DNA of 64,000 bases, taken from Myxococcales bacterium. GTDB taxonomy: Bacteria; Myxococcota_A; Polyangia; Haliangiales; Haliangiaceae. Below the pieces are notes generated by a model. That model made no database searches and had not been told where the DNA came from. It saw only the letters and a list, made by a program, of their open reading frames with translations. Below, one piece after another: positions 19,518 through 28,175 of the stretch. Location: NCBI GenBank assembly GCA_947483555.1, contig CANKMW010000009.1, forward strand, positions 1 through 64,000. The letters run 5' to 3'. The position numbers were made by a program, and so were the translations under genes. Position 1 is the stretch's first letter. The number at the start of each line of letters is the position of its first letter.

Positions 19518-20053
19518 GGCGTGCGCTCGCCGGCGTCGTCGGTGGGGGGCAGCGCGGGGACCGCCGCTGCCGCCGCCGCGATGACGGCGTCGACGATGAG
19601 CTGGTACCCGGTGCAGCGGCAGATGTTGCCGGCCAGCAGCTCGCGGACCCGGGCACGTGGGTCGGCCGCGCCGGCCAGCGCGCCGCGGTCGCACAGGTGG
19701 GCGGCGCACACCGCGATGCCCGGCGTGCAGATGCCGCACTGGGCGCCGCCGCGCTCGACCAGCTCGCGCTGGACCGCGTGCAGCATCGTCTCGCCGTCGC
19801 CGCCGCGGCGGGCCAGGCCCTCGACCGTGGTCACGGTGCGGCCGTCGCACTGGCCGGCGGCGACCAGGCACGAGTTGACCGGCACGCCGTCGAGCAGCAC
19901 CGTGCAGGCGCCGCACTCGCCCTCGCCGCAGCCTTCCTTGGTTCCGGTCAGGCGCAGGTCGTCGCGCAGCACGTCGAGCAAGCGCTTCCACGGCGACACC
20001 TCGACGCTGTGGGCCACGCCGTTGACGTCGAACCTGATCGGCGCGGCCGTCAC
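19514..20053 (-). CDS. Xanthine-dehydrogenase-family 2Fe-2S subunit
   Basis: A 179-residue iron-sulphur subunit of a molybdenum hydroxylase. The plant-type 2Fe-2S cluster ligands are C42, C47, C50 (GCGEGECGAC) and C62. The second cluster is held by C106, C109 (CGICTPG), C145 and C147 (CRCTGYQ). All eight are present, so it should be competent in electron transfer from the molybdopterin centre to FAD. The GTG start at 20053 is chosen because it overlaps the large-subunit stop (GTGA) and places the ferredoxin fold at the N-terminus as usual. Confidence 0.93.
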   Translation of the reverse strand: MTAAPIRFDVNGVAHSVEVSPWKRLLDVLRDDLRLTGTKEGCGEGECGACTVLLDGVPVNSCLVAAGQCDGRTVTTVEGLARRGGDGETMLHAVQRELVERGGAQCGICTPGIAVCAAHLCDRGALAGAADPRARVRELLAGNICRCTGYQLIVDAVIAAAAAAVPALPPTDDAGERTP

Positions 20054-22383
20054 GACCCACCTCCGCGGAGCGCGCGCGCGATGTCCTCGGGCAGCACCGG
20101 GAGGCGATCGAAGCCGACGCCGAGCGCGTCCTCGAGCGCGTTGGCGACCGCGGCCGCCGGTCCGTCCATCGGGATCTCGCCCACGCCCTTGGCCCCCGAC
20201 GGACCGAACGGATACGGGCACTCGACGATGATGGTCTCGAGGTCGGGGACGTCGGCGAACGTGGGCACGATGCAGTTGGTCATGTTGGCGTTGGCGACCT
20301 TGCCGTCCTTGTAGACGATGTTCTCGAGCAGCGCCCAGCCCAGCGCCTGCACCGTTCCACCCTCGATCTGACCCTGGACGATCACCGGGTTGATGGCCTT
20401 GCCGACGTCGACGGCGTGGACGCAGCGCGTGAGCGCGACCTCGCGGGTGTCGAGGTCGACCTCGACGTCGACCAGGCAGCCGGCCCAGCCGTAACAGGGA
20501 TAGGCCTGACCGGTGTACGTGGTGTCGTCCCAGTGGATGCCGGGCGGCGGCTCGTACTGCACGGTCTCGGCGATGGCGCCATGGTGCGGATCGATCTCGG
20601 CGGCGGCCTGGGCGGCGGCGCCGGCGGCGCCGGCCTCGGTGCCGGCCTTGATCATCGCCGCCGCCTGCGCGACCAGGTCGCCGGGCACGCCGGCGGCGGC
20701 GGCCCAGGCCTCGATGCGTGCGCGCAGCGTGCGCGCGGCGCGCTCGACCAGCCCGCCGACCACCATGCAGGTCCGGCTGGCGACGGTCGGGCCGCTGTCG
20801 GGCACCGCGTCGGTCGCCGGGTCGGGGACCCGGACGTGGGTCGGCGGCACGCCGAGCGCGTCGGCGGCGATCTGGGTGAAGATCGTGATCGAGCCCTGGC
20901 CCATGTCGGCGGAGCTGGCCAGGACCTCGAAGCGTCCACCGGCGCGGGTCAGGACGGTGGCGCGACCGGCGAGCCGCTGCTCACCCGAGCCGGTGAACCC
21001 GGCGCCGTGGAAGTAGAAGGCGTAGCCGCGGCCGCGCTTGACCGGCGCCCCGTGCCGGTTGGTGCCGTCGCGGGCCGGCGCCGGGCCGGCGGCGTCGCGG
21101 ATGACGGCGATGATCTCGTCGGTGCCGACCGAGGCCGCCAGCAGCTGGCCGGTGGCGGTGGTGTCGCCGGCGCGCAGCGCGTGGCGATCGCGGTAGACCC
21201 ACGGTGCCTCGCCGCGGGCGCGGGCCGCCTTGTCGATCTGACGCTCGTACGCGAACGTGGTCTGGGGGGCACCGAAGCCCCGGAACGCGCCGTGCGGTGG
21301 GTGGTTGGTGGCGACGGCGCGGCCGCGGACCCGGACCACGTCGCAGCGGTAGGGGCCGGCGGCGTGCAGCACGCCGCGCGACAGCACCACCGGCGACAGC
21401 GTCAGGTAGGCGCCGCCGTCCATGATCACGTCGACGTCGATGGCCGCGATCGAGCCGTCGGAGCGCAGGCCCAGGCGGTGGTGGACGCGCGCCGGATGGC
21501 GCTTGGTGGTGGCGGCGATGTCCTCGTCGCGGTCGTAGACCATCTTGACCGGACCGCCGATCGCCGCCGCCAGCATCACGCAGTGGGCCGCCAGCATCGA
21601 CGGGTACTCCTCCTTGCCGCCGAAGCCGCCGCCGGTGACGGTCTGGGTCACCGCGACCTGATCGGCGTCGCAGCCGAGCACCACCTTCATCGCCTTGTGG
21701 ACGTAGTACGGGCACTGCATCGAGCCGGCGATGCGCATCACGCCGGGCTCGGGCCACGCCGCCATCGCCTGCGGCTCGATGTACATCTGCTCCTGGGCGC
21801 CGGTCTCGTACCTGCCCTCGATGATGCGGGCGGCGCCGGCCATCGCGATCTCGAGCTCGTCGTCGTCGCTGTGACCCTTGCGGATCAGGAATCGCTTGAA
21901 GACGTTGTCGTCCTGGTAGAGCTTGATGTCGGCGCGCAGCGCGTCGTCGACCGTCAGCACCGCCGGCAGCGCGGTCTGCCGCGGTCGGGCGTGGGCGCGC
22001 GCCGACAGCGCCAGCGCGCGGGTCGGCGCGGCGATCAGCGCCAGCGGCTCGTCGACGTGTTTGATGCGACCGCCGCTCGGCACCAGCGCCGGCTGGTCGG
22101 TGTCGAGCATGGCGATGTAGTTGGCACCGAAGCCGCCGGCGGCGAAGCCCTGGCCCCAGCCGATCGTGTCGGCGGTGACGACGGTGACCTGGGTCCAGTC
22201 GAAGGCCGGATCGAGGTCGAGGCCGTCGAAGGTGCCGTGCGCGATCGTCGAACGCACCGTGATGCCGTGCTGCACGCCGGACAGGTCGAGATCGTCGAGA
22301 TAGCGGGCGGCGCCGGTGACCTTGGCCACGCCGTCGACCCGCGCGATGCTGCGGCCGACGGAGCCCCCGGATGAGGTCTGCAT
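20050..22383 (-). CDS. Xanthine-dehydrogenase-family molybdopterin-binding subunit
   Basis: A 777-residue molybdenum hydroxylase large subunit. It starts with the typical VDGVAKVTGAARYLDDL. VTQTVTGGGFGGKEEYPS and HPPHGAFRGFGAPQ line the cofactor pocket, and the catalytic Glu is E736 in KGVGEIPMDGP. It forms an alpha-beta-gamma complex with the two downstream subunits. The closest look is to xanthine dehydrogenase/nicotinate-dehydrogenase-like enzymes; the substrate is unknown. It follows the MopB oxidoreductase by 18 bases, suggesting one transcript and a shared need for molybdenum cofactor. No cofactor-insertion (XdhC) gene is seen in the window. Confidence 0.9.
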   Translation of the reverse strand: MQTSSGGSVGRSIARVDGVAKVTGAARYLDDLDLSGVQHGITVRSTIAHGTFDGLDLDPAFDWTQVTVVTADTIGWGQGFAAGGFGANYIAMLDTDQPALVPSGGRIKHVDEPLALIAAPTRALALSARAHARPRQTALPAVLTVDDALRADIKLYQDDNVFKRFLIRKGHSDDDELEIAMAGAARIIEGRYETGAQEQMYIEPQAMAAWPEPGVMRIAGSMQCPYYVHKAMKVVLGCDADQVAVTQTVTGGGFGGKEEYPSMLAAHCVMLAAAIGGPVKMVYDRDEDIAATTKRHPARVHHRLGLRSDGSIAAIDVDVIMDGGAYLTLSPVVLSRGVLHAAGPYRCDVVRVRGRAVATNHPPHGAFRGFGAPQTTFAYERQIDKAARARGEAPWVYRDRHALRAGDTTATGQLLAASVGTDEIIAVIRDAAGPAPARDGTNRHGAPVKRGRGYAFYFHGAGFTGSGEQRLAGRATVLTRAGGRFEVLASSADMGQGSITIFTQIAADALGVPPTHVRVPDPATDAVPDSGPTVASRTCMVVGGLVERAARTLRARIEAWAAAAGVPGDLVAQAAAMIKAGTEAGAAGAAAQAAAEIDPHHGAIAETVQYEPPPGIHWDDTTYTGQAYPCYGWAGCLVDVEVDLDTREVALTRCVHAVDVGKAINPVIVQGQIEGGTVQALGWALLENIVYKDGKVANANMTNCIVPTFADVPDLETIIVECPYPFGPSGAKGVGEIPMDGPAAAVANALEDALGVGFDRLPVLPEDIARALRGGGS

Positions 22384-22401
22384 GCCGCGGACGTTAGCAG
22401 A

Positions 22402-24666
22402 TCAGGCCGGCTCGACGCGGGCCGGCACGTGCTTGTGCCACGGCGTGCCGGCCAGCCAGTCGCGGTGGTCGGACGACGTCAGCTCGTTGGGTGCGACGCC
22501 GTGGACGCGCATGGTGCCGTCGTCGTCGGGGTAGTCGAGGCCGAGGCCGTTGGGCAGGGTGACGTGGCCCGGCTGCAGGGTGTCGGTGACCTCGACGGTG
22601 GCGACCGCCGAGCCGGCACGGGTGGTGACGCGGGCGCGGCCGCCGTCGGTGAGGCCGAGGCGGGCGGCGTCGGCCGGGGCGACGCGCAGCGCGCCGCCGG
22701 CGTCCTTCTTGCGCCAGCGGGGGTCGCGAAAGATGGTGTTCGCGGTCGAGGTGCGGCGCTCGCCGGCGGCGAGCACGAACGGGAACGCCGGGTCGCGGAC
22801 CGCCGGATCTTCGCCGGCCAGGCCGGCCAGCTCGGCGAGCAGCTCGGGGACGGCGAGGTGGATGCGGCGGTCGGCGTGCTCGAGGCGGCGCCAGGTGGCG
22901 GCGTCGTCGTCGACCGAGAACACCACGCCGGAGCGTCCGGCCAGGATGGCGTCGAACAGGCGGTCGCCGAGCGCCGGACCGTCGCCCTCGATGCCGGCCC
23001 GCTTCACCGAGTCACCGTGCGCGAGCGCGAACTGCTGGCACAGGCCCCACAGCACGGCGGCGGCGGCGGCGCCGTCGGGCAACGTCGGCCCCAGCGTCTC
23101 GTACAGGATCACCGGCGCCAGCAGCATCAGCTCCTTCCTGCCGGCGACGTGGCGGAAGAACGCGGCGGCGTACGGGCCGCGGCCATGGGTCGGGATCAGC
23201 GCGGCGGCGTCGCGCAGGGCGGTCATGACGTCGTCGGGCAGGACGCCCAGCGCGCGCACCAGGCGGCGGTGGATCTCGGGCTCGGGCAACGTGCCGGGCA
23301 GCGGCGCGAACAGCGGCGCCCGCAGGTGGAAGACGTTGGTCGGGAACTCGAGGTTGAAGAACGTCGCCTCCCACTTCTCGAACTGCGACGACGCCGGCAG
23401 CACGTAGTGGGCGAGCCGCGCGGTCTCGGTCATCGCGACATCGATCACCACCAGCACCTCGAGCGCGGCCAGCGCCTGGCGCATCCGCGCGCTGTCGGCC
23501 AGCGAGTGGGCCGGGTTGCCGCTCTCGACGATCATGGCGCGGAAGCGCTTGGGGTGATCGGCGAGGATCTCGTCGGCGATCACGTTGCACGGCATCAGCC
23601 CGCCGATGATGCGATGGCCGCCGACCGGTGACGTGCGGTCGCGATCGCGGCCGATCAGCTGGCCGAGCTGGGTGTGCAGGTTCATCGTGCCGCGGCGGCC
23701 GAAGTTGCCGGTGACCAGGTAGACCAGCTTCTCGAGGTACGACGACAGGGTCGAGTGCGGCGCCTGCTGGATGCCGAGATCCTCGAGGATCGCGACCGAG
23801 GCCGCGCCGCCGATGCGGGCGGCCAGGCCGCGGATGGCGACCCCGGTCAGGCCGGCACGGGCGGCGTAGTCGTCGACCTCGATGGTCGCCATCGCCGCCA
23901 CGAGCTGATCGAAGCCGGTGGTGCGGGCGGCGAGGAAGTCGCTGCGGGTGTGGCCGCCCTGGATCAGCGCGGCGAGCAGCGCCGCCAGGCACCAGGCGTC
24001 GGTGCCGGGGCGGACCTGGAGGTGGAGGTCGGCGAGGTCGGCGGTCTCGGTGCGGCGCGGATCGATCACCACCAGGGTGCGCGCCGGGTCGCTGGCGATG
24101 GCGCGCAGCGCGGCGCGGGCGCGCGGGAAGCCGTGCGACTGCCACGGGTTCTTGCCGACGAAGATCGCGACCTCGGCATGCTCGAAGTCGGGCGTGGTGT
24201 GGCAGCTCGGCCGCCCGAACAGCTGGCCATCGACCCAGAACTCGCCGGTCTTCTCCTGGGCCAGCGCGTTGGAGCTGTACACCGAGCCGAGCGCACCGCG
24301 GGTGGCGCGCCCGTAGGTGCCGCCGAGGTGATTGCCCTGGCCGCCGCCGCCGTACGAGAAGATGGTGTCGCCACCCCAGCGGTCGCGAACCGCGGCCAGC
24401 GCCGCGGCGACCTCGCGGATCGCGGTCTCCCAGTCGATCTCCTCGAAGCTGCCATCGGCGCGCCGCCGCAGCGGCGACGTCAGCCGGCCGCGCGCGTGCT
24501 GATAGTGGTCGAGGCGCTGCGCCTTCTCGCAGGTGTACCCGGCGCTGGCCGGGTGGGCCTGATCGCCGCGGACCCGGGTGATGTGACCCTCGGCGAGCTG
24601 CACGCCGAGGCCACAGTTCTGCGAGCACAGGATGCATGCGGTCGGCTGCCACGGGCTCTCGCTCAT
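22402..24666 (-). CDS. Molybdopterin oxidoreductase (MopB, formate-dehydrogenase-like)
   Basis: A 754-residue DMSO-reductase-superfamily enzyme. The 4Fe-4S ligands are C11, C14, C18 and C46 (ACILCSQNCGL ... YTCEKA). The bis-MGD fold includes YGGGGQGNHLGGTYGRA, VGKNPWQSHGFPRA, VIDPRRTETADLADLHLQVRPGTDAW and the C-terminal molybdopterin-dinucleotide-binding domain (LPNGLGLDYPDDDG). At the place where formate dehydrogenases carry a Cys or Sec molybdenum ligand, the sequence reads SSNALAQEKTGEFW without Cys or Sec. Formate oxidation is therefore doubtful. There is no Tat signal, so it is probably cytoplasmic. It leads the operon ahead of the hydroxylase subunits. Confidence 0.87.
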   Translation of the reverse strand: MSESPWQPTACILCSQNCGLGVQLAEGHITRVRGDQAHPASAGYTCEKAQRLDHYQHARGRLTSPLRRRADGSFEEIDWETAIREVAAALAAVRDRWGGDTIFSYGGGGQGNHLGGTYGRATRGALGSVYSSNALAQEKTGEFWVDGQLFGRPSCHTTPDFEHAEVAIFVGKNPWQSHGFPRARAALRAIASDPARTLVVIDPRRTETADLADLHLQVRPGTDAWCLAALLAALIQGGHTRSDFLAARTTGFDQLVAAMATIEVDDYAARAGLTGVAIRGLAARIGGAASVAILEDLGIQQAPHSTLSSYLEKLVYLVTGNFGRRGTMNLHTQLGQLIGRDRDRTSPVGGHRIIGGLMPCNVIADEILADHPKRFRAMIVESGNPAHSLADSARMRQALAALEVLVVIDVAMTETARLAHYVLPASSQFEKWEATFFNLEFPTNVFHLRAPLFAPLPGTLPEPEIHRRLVRALGVLPDDVMTALRDAAALIPTHGRGPYAAAFFRHVAGRKELMLLAPVILYETLGPTLPDGAAAAAVLWGLCQQFALAHGDSVKRAGIEGDGPALGDRLFDAILAGRSGVVFSVDDDAATWRRLEHADRRIHLAVPELLAELAGLAGEDPAVRDPAFPFVLAAGERRTSTANTIFRDPRWRKKDAGGALRVAPADAARLGLTDGGRARVTTRAGSAVATVEVTDTLQPGHVTLPNGLGLDYPDDDGTMRVHGVAPNELTSSDHRDWLAGTPWHKHVPARVEPA

Positions 24667-24680
24667 CGGCCCTTCATACC

Positions 24681-24896
24681 AGGGACAGGCTCCTACCCCG
24701 CAACCTGGTGCGATCGCTTGGGTTCCAGGAGCGATTGCGTTTCGGTCATCGGCGAACGACCTCGTGTGCCTTGCGTCAGCGGCCCTGAATGCGACCGAGA
24801 TCGCGACCGCAGAGGCTGCTCCTGGAGACCGGCGAAACGCAATCGCTCCTGAAAGCCTTTGTATTTCGCACCTCTACGACCCAGGAGCCTGTCCCT
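24681..24896. repeat. Palindromic repeat element (nested inverted repeats)
   Basis: Outer arms of 14 bp (AGGGACAGGCTCCT at 24681-24694; its complement at 24883-24896) enclose inner 19-bp perfect arms (CAGGAGCGATTGCGTTTCG at 24726-24744; complement at 24833-24851). The 216-bp unit lies just upstream of the MopB gene and carries no convincing ORF. Outer and inner arms share a CAGGAG/AGGCTCC-like core. The organisation suggests a small non-autonomous element or extended hairpin family. Multicopy status cannot be judged from this window. Confidence 0.6.
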
Positions 24897-25815
24897 CGTT
24901 GAGGGCCTGTCCCTCGTTGAGGGTCCAGTCGTAGCGGGCATGCTCGAGGTGCCAGCCGGTGGCGAAGGCGCGCTCGATGGCGTCCTTGCGCTGGCCGGCG
25001 TGGGCGAGGATCCAGGCCCGCTGTCCGGTGGCGCCGCCGAAGTCGCGCTGGTACCAGGCCAGCACCAGCGGCAACGTGATCGTGCGGCGAGCCTCGTCGA
25101 GCTCGACGTTCGCGATCAAGGACTCGCTGGCGACGGTCAGCTGGGCATCGAGGCGATCGGCGTCGTACATGGCGATCGGGGGGCAACTCCGGGCGCCGCA
25201 CACCAGCGCGGCGTGGATGCGCGGATCGATCGCGGCCGGCGACAGCGCGGCGCGCGGATCGCCAGGCGCGAACCGGCGGCGCCCGGTGACCGGGTGGGGG
25301 CTGTTGCGGCGCAGGACGCCGTTCTCGATGTCGTCGAGGGTGAGGACGTGGCCGCCGACGCGGTAGGCGACGCGGCCGAAGAAGGTCGGGATCTCCATGA
25401 TCGAGCGGCGGATGCCGAGCGCGACCACGCCGTGGATGGTGAGCACGTTGTAGACGTTGATCCAGAACGCGGTGCCGGCGGCCGAGCTGCCGGCCGGGTC
25501 GTCGGCGAAGTCGAGGCGAGCGCCGGCGAGCGCCTGGCTGGTGGCCTCGAGCTCGGCGTAGGTCGCGCTGCCCGCCAGCCGGCGGTAGTCGACGCGACCA
25601 TCGCCGGCGAGCACCTCGGCCTGCAACCGCCGGCGCAGCGCTGCGAGCCGGGTTAGCGCGCCGTCGCCGCGCTCCACCGTGGCGGTCGCACCCTGGTTGA
25701 GCACGCGCAGCGCCTTGCCGCCGGGTACCAGCGCCCGTGCGACCTCGGCCGGCCGCGCGTGCTTGAGGATGTCGCCGGCGTCGCGCAGCGTGGCGAGCAA
25801 GCCCCGCTTGCTCAT
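24874..25815 (-). CDS. DUF547 domain protein
   Basis: A 313-residue protein with a DUF547 domain. TAFWINVYNVLTIHGV (about 120-135) and HAALVCGARSCPPIAMYDADRLDAQL (about 205-230, split by a short loop) are the conserved blocks; the Asn, His and Cys residues resemble a papain/transglutaminase-like active site, though family activity is not established. No clear signal peptide is seen. Its ATG overlaps the methyltransferase stop (ATGA). The C-terminus ends with two LNEGQA copies encoded by the 18-bp tandem repeat, so the natural stop has probably been displaced by the repeat element. Confidence 0.83.
   Translation of the reverse strand: MSKRGLLATLRDAGDILKHARPAEVARALVPGGKALRVLNQGATATVERGDGALTRLAALRRRLQAEVLAGDGRVDYRRLAGSATYAELEATSQALAGARLDFADDPAGSSAAGTAFWINVYNVLTIHGVVALGIRRSIMEIPTFFGRVAYRVGGHVLTLDDIENGVLRRNSPHPVTGRRRFAPGDPRAALSPAAIDPRIHAALVCGARSCPPIAMYDADRLDAQLTVASESLIANVELDEARRTITLPLVLAWYQRDFGGATGQRAWILAHAGQRKDAIERAFATGWHLEHARYDWTLNEGQALNEGQAPGS
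24888..24923. repeat. Two perfect 18-bp tandem copies
   Basis: CCTGTCCCTCGTTGAGGG occurs at 24888-24905 and again at 24906-24923 without a mismatch. Each unit contains a CCCTC...GAGGG inverted pair. The array overlaps the end of the palindromic element and encodes the repeated LNEGQA at the C-terminus of the DUF547 protein. Confidence 0.8.
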
Positions 25816-26495
25816 GGTGCGGTCCCGTGGCGTGGCGTGGCGACGACGATCTGCGAGCAGATGCCGATGACGCTCACGGTGTCGGCGTGCTCGACGCGCC
25901 AGCGGTCCCGATCGAGCAGCGGGCGCAGGTCGAGCGGCCGGCAGCCGGCGATCAGCGCCGGGTGAACGGCGTGGAGCCGCCCGACCACGCCCATCACCAG
26001 CCGTTCGCCGAGCGTCCGGCCCGGCGCCGCGCTGACCACGCACAGTCGACCGTCGCGGGCGAGCACGCGGTGCGCCTCGGCGAGCAGGGCGCGGATGTCG
26101 GCGACCGAGAGGAGATCGAGCACGTAGGTCGAGATCACGCGATCGATCGAGCCGGCGGGTGCGTCGATGCGCATCGCGCCATCGGTGAGCACGACGCGGG
26201 CGCGGTGGCCAAAACCCGCCAGCCGAGCCGTGGCGAGCGTCACCATGCGCGGGCTGACATCGAGGCCGACGTAGGTGGCGTCCGGCGCCAGGTGATCGCC
26301 GAGCAAGCGAGCGGCGTGGCGCCCGGTGCCGCAGCCGATCTCGACGACCGAGCCGGCGCCGGCGAAGTCGCCGTGCGCGATCAGCTCGCCGACCGCCTGG
26401 TCCTCGTACCAGGCCTGCGAGTCCTGCAGCGGCCCGATGCGATCGTAGACCCGGCGGGCCTGGGTGTGACTGAGCGTGCGGTTGGCGGTGGTCAT
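25812..26495 (-). CDS. Class I SAM-dependent methyltransferase
   Basis: A 227-residue methyltransferase. Motif I is VVEIGCGTGRHA (about 50-61), motif II YVGLDVSPRMV, followed by VLTDGAMRI and a motif IV region DRVISTYVLDLL. The fold and short length resemble UbiE/COQ5-like enzymes, but the substrate is not readable. It overlaps the DUF547 gene by four bases, so the two proteins are probably made together. It diverges from the aldo/keto-reductase-like gene with 86 bases between starts. Confidence 0.85.
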   Translation of the reverse strand: MTTANRTLSHTQARRVYDRIGPLQDSQAWYEDQAVGELIAHGDFAGAGSVVEIGCGTGRHAARLLGDHLAPDATYVGLDVSPRMVTLATARLAGFGHRARVVLTDGAMRIDAPAGSIDRVISTYVLDLLSVADIRALLAEAHRVLARDGRLCVVSAAPGRTLGERLVMGVVGRLHAVHPALIAGCRPLDLRPLLDRDRWRVEHADTVSVIGICSQIVVATPRHGTAP

Positions 26496-26581
26496 CGAGC
26501 TCCTCGCAGGGTGGTGATGGCAATGACGACCGCGGCGCGCACGGCGCGAGGATAGCTCGTGGTCGTGTAGAGTCGATCGCC

Positions 26582-27619
26582 ATGATCACCCGACCGATCG
26601 CGCGCGCCGACCGCACCGTGACGGTGATCGGGCTGGGGACGCGCGGGTTGAGTGGCGCGCTGCGCGGCATCGAGCCGGAGGACGTGGCGCCGGTCGTGGC
26701 GGCGGCGATCGAGATGGGCTGCACGCTGGTCGACGTGTCGCCGGCGTGGCACGAGGCGCTGCGCGTGACCGGCGAGGCGGTGCGGGTGTTGCGGGCCCGC
26801 GATCGGGTGTGCGTGGCGTGTGCCGTGCCGCCGCTGGTGGCGAGCACCGCGCTGGCGCGGGCCCAGCCGGCCGGCTACGTCCAGAAGACCGTCGAGGACG
26901 CGCTGCGCCGGTTGCGGCTCGACGCGGTGCCGCTGGCGTGGCTCGGCGGCTGGCGCGACGCCTGGCTCGACGGCGGCACGTGGCCGGAGTTGCTGGGGAC
27001 GATGCTGAGGCTGGTCCACGAGGGCAAGGTGATGGCGTGGGGCGTGATCGTTCCCGATGGCGCCCCCGAGGAGGCGTTGCGCGTGGTGGCCGAGCCGTGG
27101 CTGGCGGCGCTGAGCGTGCGCTACTCGCTGTTCGATTGCGCCGCCGAGGAGCAACTCCTGCCGGCCGCGGTCACGGCCGGCGTGGCGGTGGTGGCGCGCG
27201 AACCGCTGGCTCGCGGCGCGCTCGGCGGCGAGCTGGGACCGGCGGTGCGGTTTCCGCCCCACGACGAGCGGCTGGGGTGGGCCGCCGAGCGGTTCGAGGC
27301 GATCGTGCCCGAGCTGGCGATGCTCGCCGCGCTGGTGAAGCGGACGCCAGCGGCGGCGTCGACCACCGACGCCGGGCGCACGCTCCTCGACGGCATGCGC
27401 CGCGGCGAGGACGTGGAATGCGAGACCGTCGCCGACCTGGCGCTGCGCGCCGTCGTCGAGACGCCGGGGATCACGGCGGCGGTGGTCGGCGCGCGGCGCG
27501 TGGATCACGTGCTGGCGGCGATCGCGGCCGGCGATGGTCGCGCGATCGCGGCGCGGGTGCGGGCCGAGCTCCAGGGGCGGCGCTGGGGCGAGGGCTGGTA
27601 CGAACCAGCGCCGCGGTAG
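26582..27619 (+). CDS. Aldo/keto-reductase-fold protein, probably inactive
   Basis: A 345-residue TIM-barrel protein of the aldo/keto reductase family. It starts with VTVIGLGTRGLSG and continues with the barrel strands VDVSPAW, VPLAWLGGW, VMAWGVIVP, AGVAVVAREPLARGALGG. The catalytic tetrad D-Y-K-H is largely lost: D51 remains, but the Tyr position is W56, the Lys position falls at C80 (VCVACAVP) and the His position is in AWLGGW. NADPH binding may persist, but classic carbonyl reduction is unlikely. It stands alone. A regulatory or scaffold role would be speculation. Confidence 0.75.
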   Translation: MITRPIARADRTVTVIGLGTRGLSGALRGIEPEDVAPVVAAAIEMGCTLVDVSPAWHEALRVTGEAVRVLRARDRVCVACAVPPLVASTALARAQPAGYVQKTVEDALRRLRLDAVPLAWLGGWRDAWLDGGTWPELLGTMLRLVHEGKVMAWGVIVPDGAPEEALRVVAEPWLAALSVRYSLFDCAAEEQLLPAAVTAGVAVVAREPLARGALGGELGPAVRFPPHDERLGWAAERFEAIVPELAMLAALVKRTPAAASTTDAGRTLLDGMRRGEDVECETVADLALRAVVETPGITAAVVGARRVDHVLAAIAAGDGRAIAARVRAELQGRRWGEGWYEPAPR

Positions 27620-27625
27620 CCGCGG

Positions 27626-28117
27626 TCAGGGCGTCGCCGGGGCCGGAGCCGCCGGAGCCGCCGGATCCGCGGGTGCCGGAGCCGCCGGAGGCGGAGCCGC
27701 GGGCGCGAGCGCGGACTTGCACTTCTCCATCTCGGCCTCGATCTTGTCGGCCAGTGCGTCCTGCGCCGGCGTGGGCTTGATGTCCTTCATCTGCTCCATG
27801 TTGGCCATCGCCCACTCCATCATCCCCTTCTCGGCAGCCTCGACGCACGCGGTGTCCTTGCACGCGCACACCTGATCCTTGAACGACCCCATCTTGGCCA
27901 GGATGGCGTCCCCGCCGGTGCCGTCGCCGGTCGGCGTGGTCGGCGTGGTCGGCGTGGTCGGCGTGGTCGGCGTGGTCGGGTCCTTGGCAGCCGCGGGATC
28001 CTTCGCCGCGCTCCCGGTCTCCGTCGGGGACGGCGACCCCTTCTTCGCGTCATCCGACTTCTTGCATCCGAAAACGAGCGCGGCCAAGAGCACAACGGCG
28101 AACAGGGATCGGGACAT
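27626..28117 (-). CDS. Small lipoprotein with TTP repeats
   Basis: A 163-residue exported lipoprotein. The signal peptide MSRSLFAVVLLAALVFGC ends in lipobox VFGC, followed by Lys/Ser/Asp. A Thr-Pro linker (TTP repeated five times, about 46-62) is encoded by a 9-bp tandem repeat. The globular part (about 72-135) is alpha-helical with three Cys in CACKDTAC and one later (EKCK), enough for two disulfides. The tail is Ala/Pro-rich. Related Cys-helical lipoproteins occur in many myxobacteria with no known function. Confidence 0.82.
   Translation of the reverse strand: MSRSLFAVVLLAALVFGCKKSDDAKKGSPSPTETGSAAKDPAAAKDPTTPTTPTTPTTPTTPTGDGTGGDAILAKMGSFKDQVCACKDTACVEAAEKGMMEWAMANMEQMKDIKPTPAQDALADKIEAEMEKCKSALAPAAPPPAAPAPADPAAPAAPAPATP
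27932..27976. repeat. Five perfect 9-bp tandem repeats
   Basis: The unit CGGCGTGGT repeats five times without error (complement encodes Thr-Thr-Pro). It lies inside the lipoprotein gene and sets the length of its linker. In-frame slippage would change the linker without breaking the gene. Confidence 0.85.
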
Positions 28118-28143
28118 CGAGAGCCTCCTCAGCGGGTTGGATT

Positions 28144-28160
28144 TCGCCCCGGCGGGGCGA
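28144..28160. terminator. Short GC hairpin downstream of the esterase-like gene
   Basis: TCGCCCC and GGGGCGA form a perfect 7-bp stem with a 3-base loop, 15 bases past the stop of the pectinacetylesterase-like gene on the minus strand. No T-run follows, so termination would be weak. It lies 27 bases upstream of the next lipoprotein start. Confidence 0.35.
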
Positions 28161-28175
28161 GGTGGCGGGACCCTA

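Noticed and set aside
27932..27976. Short repeat array as a CRISPR
   Set aside because: Units are 9 bp, contiguous and in frame with TTP codons; there are no spacers and no cas genes.
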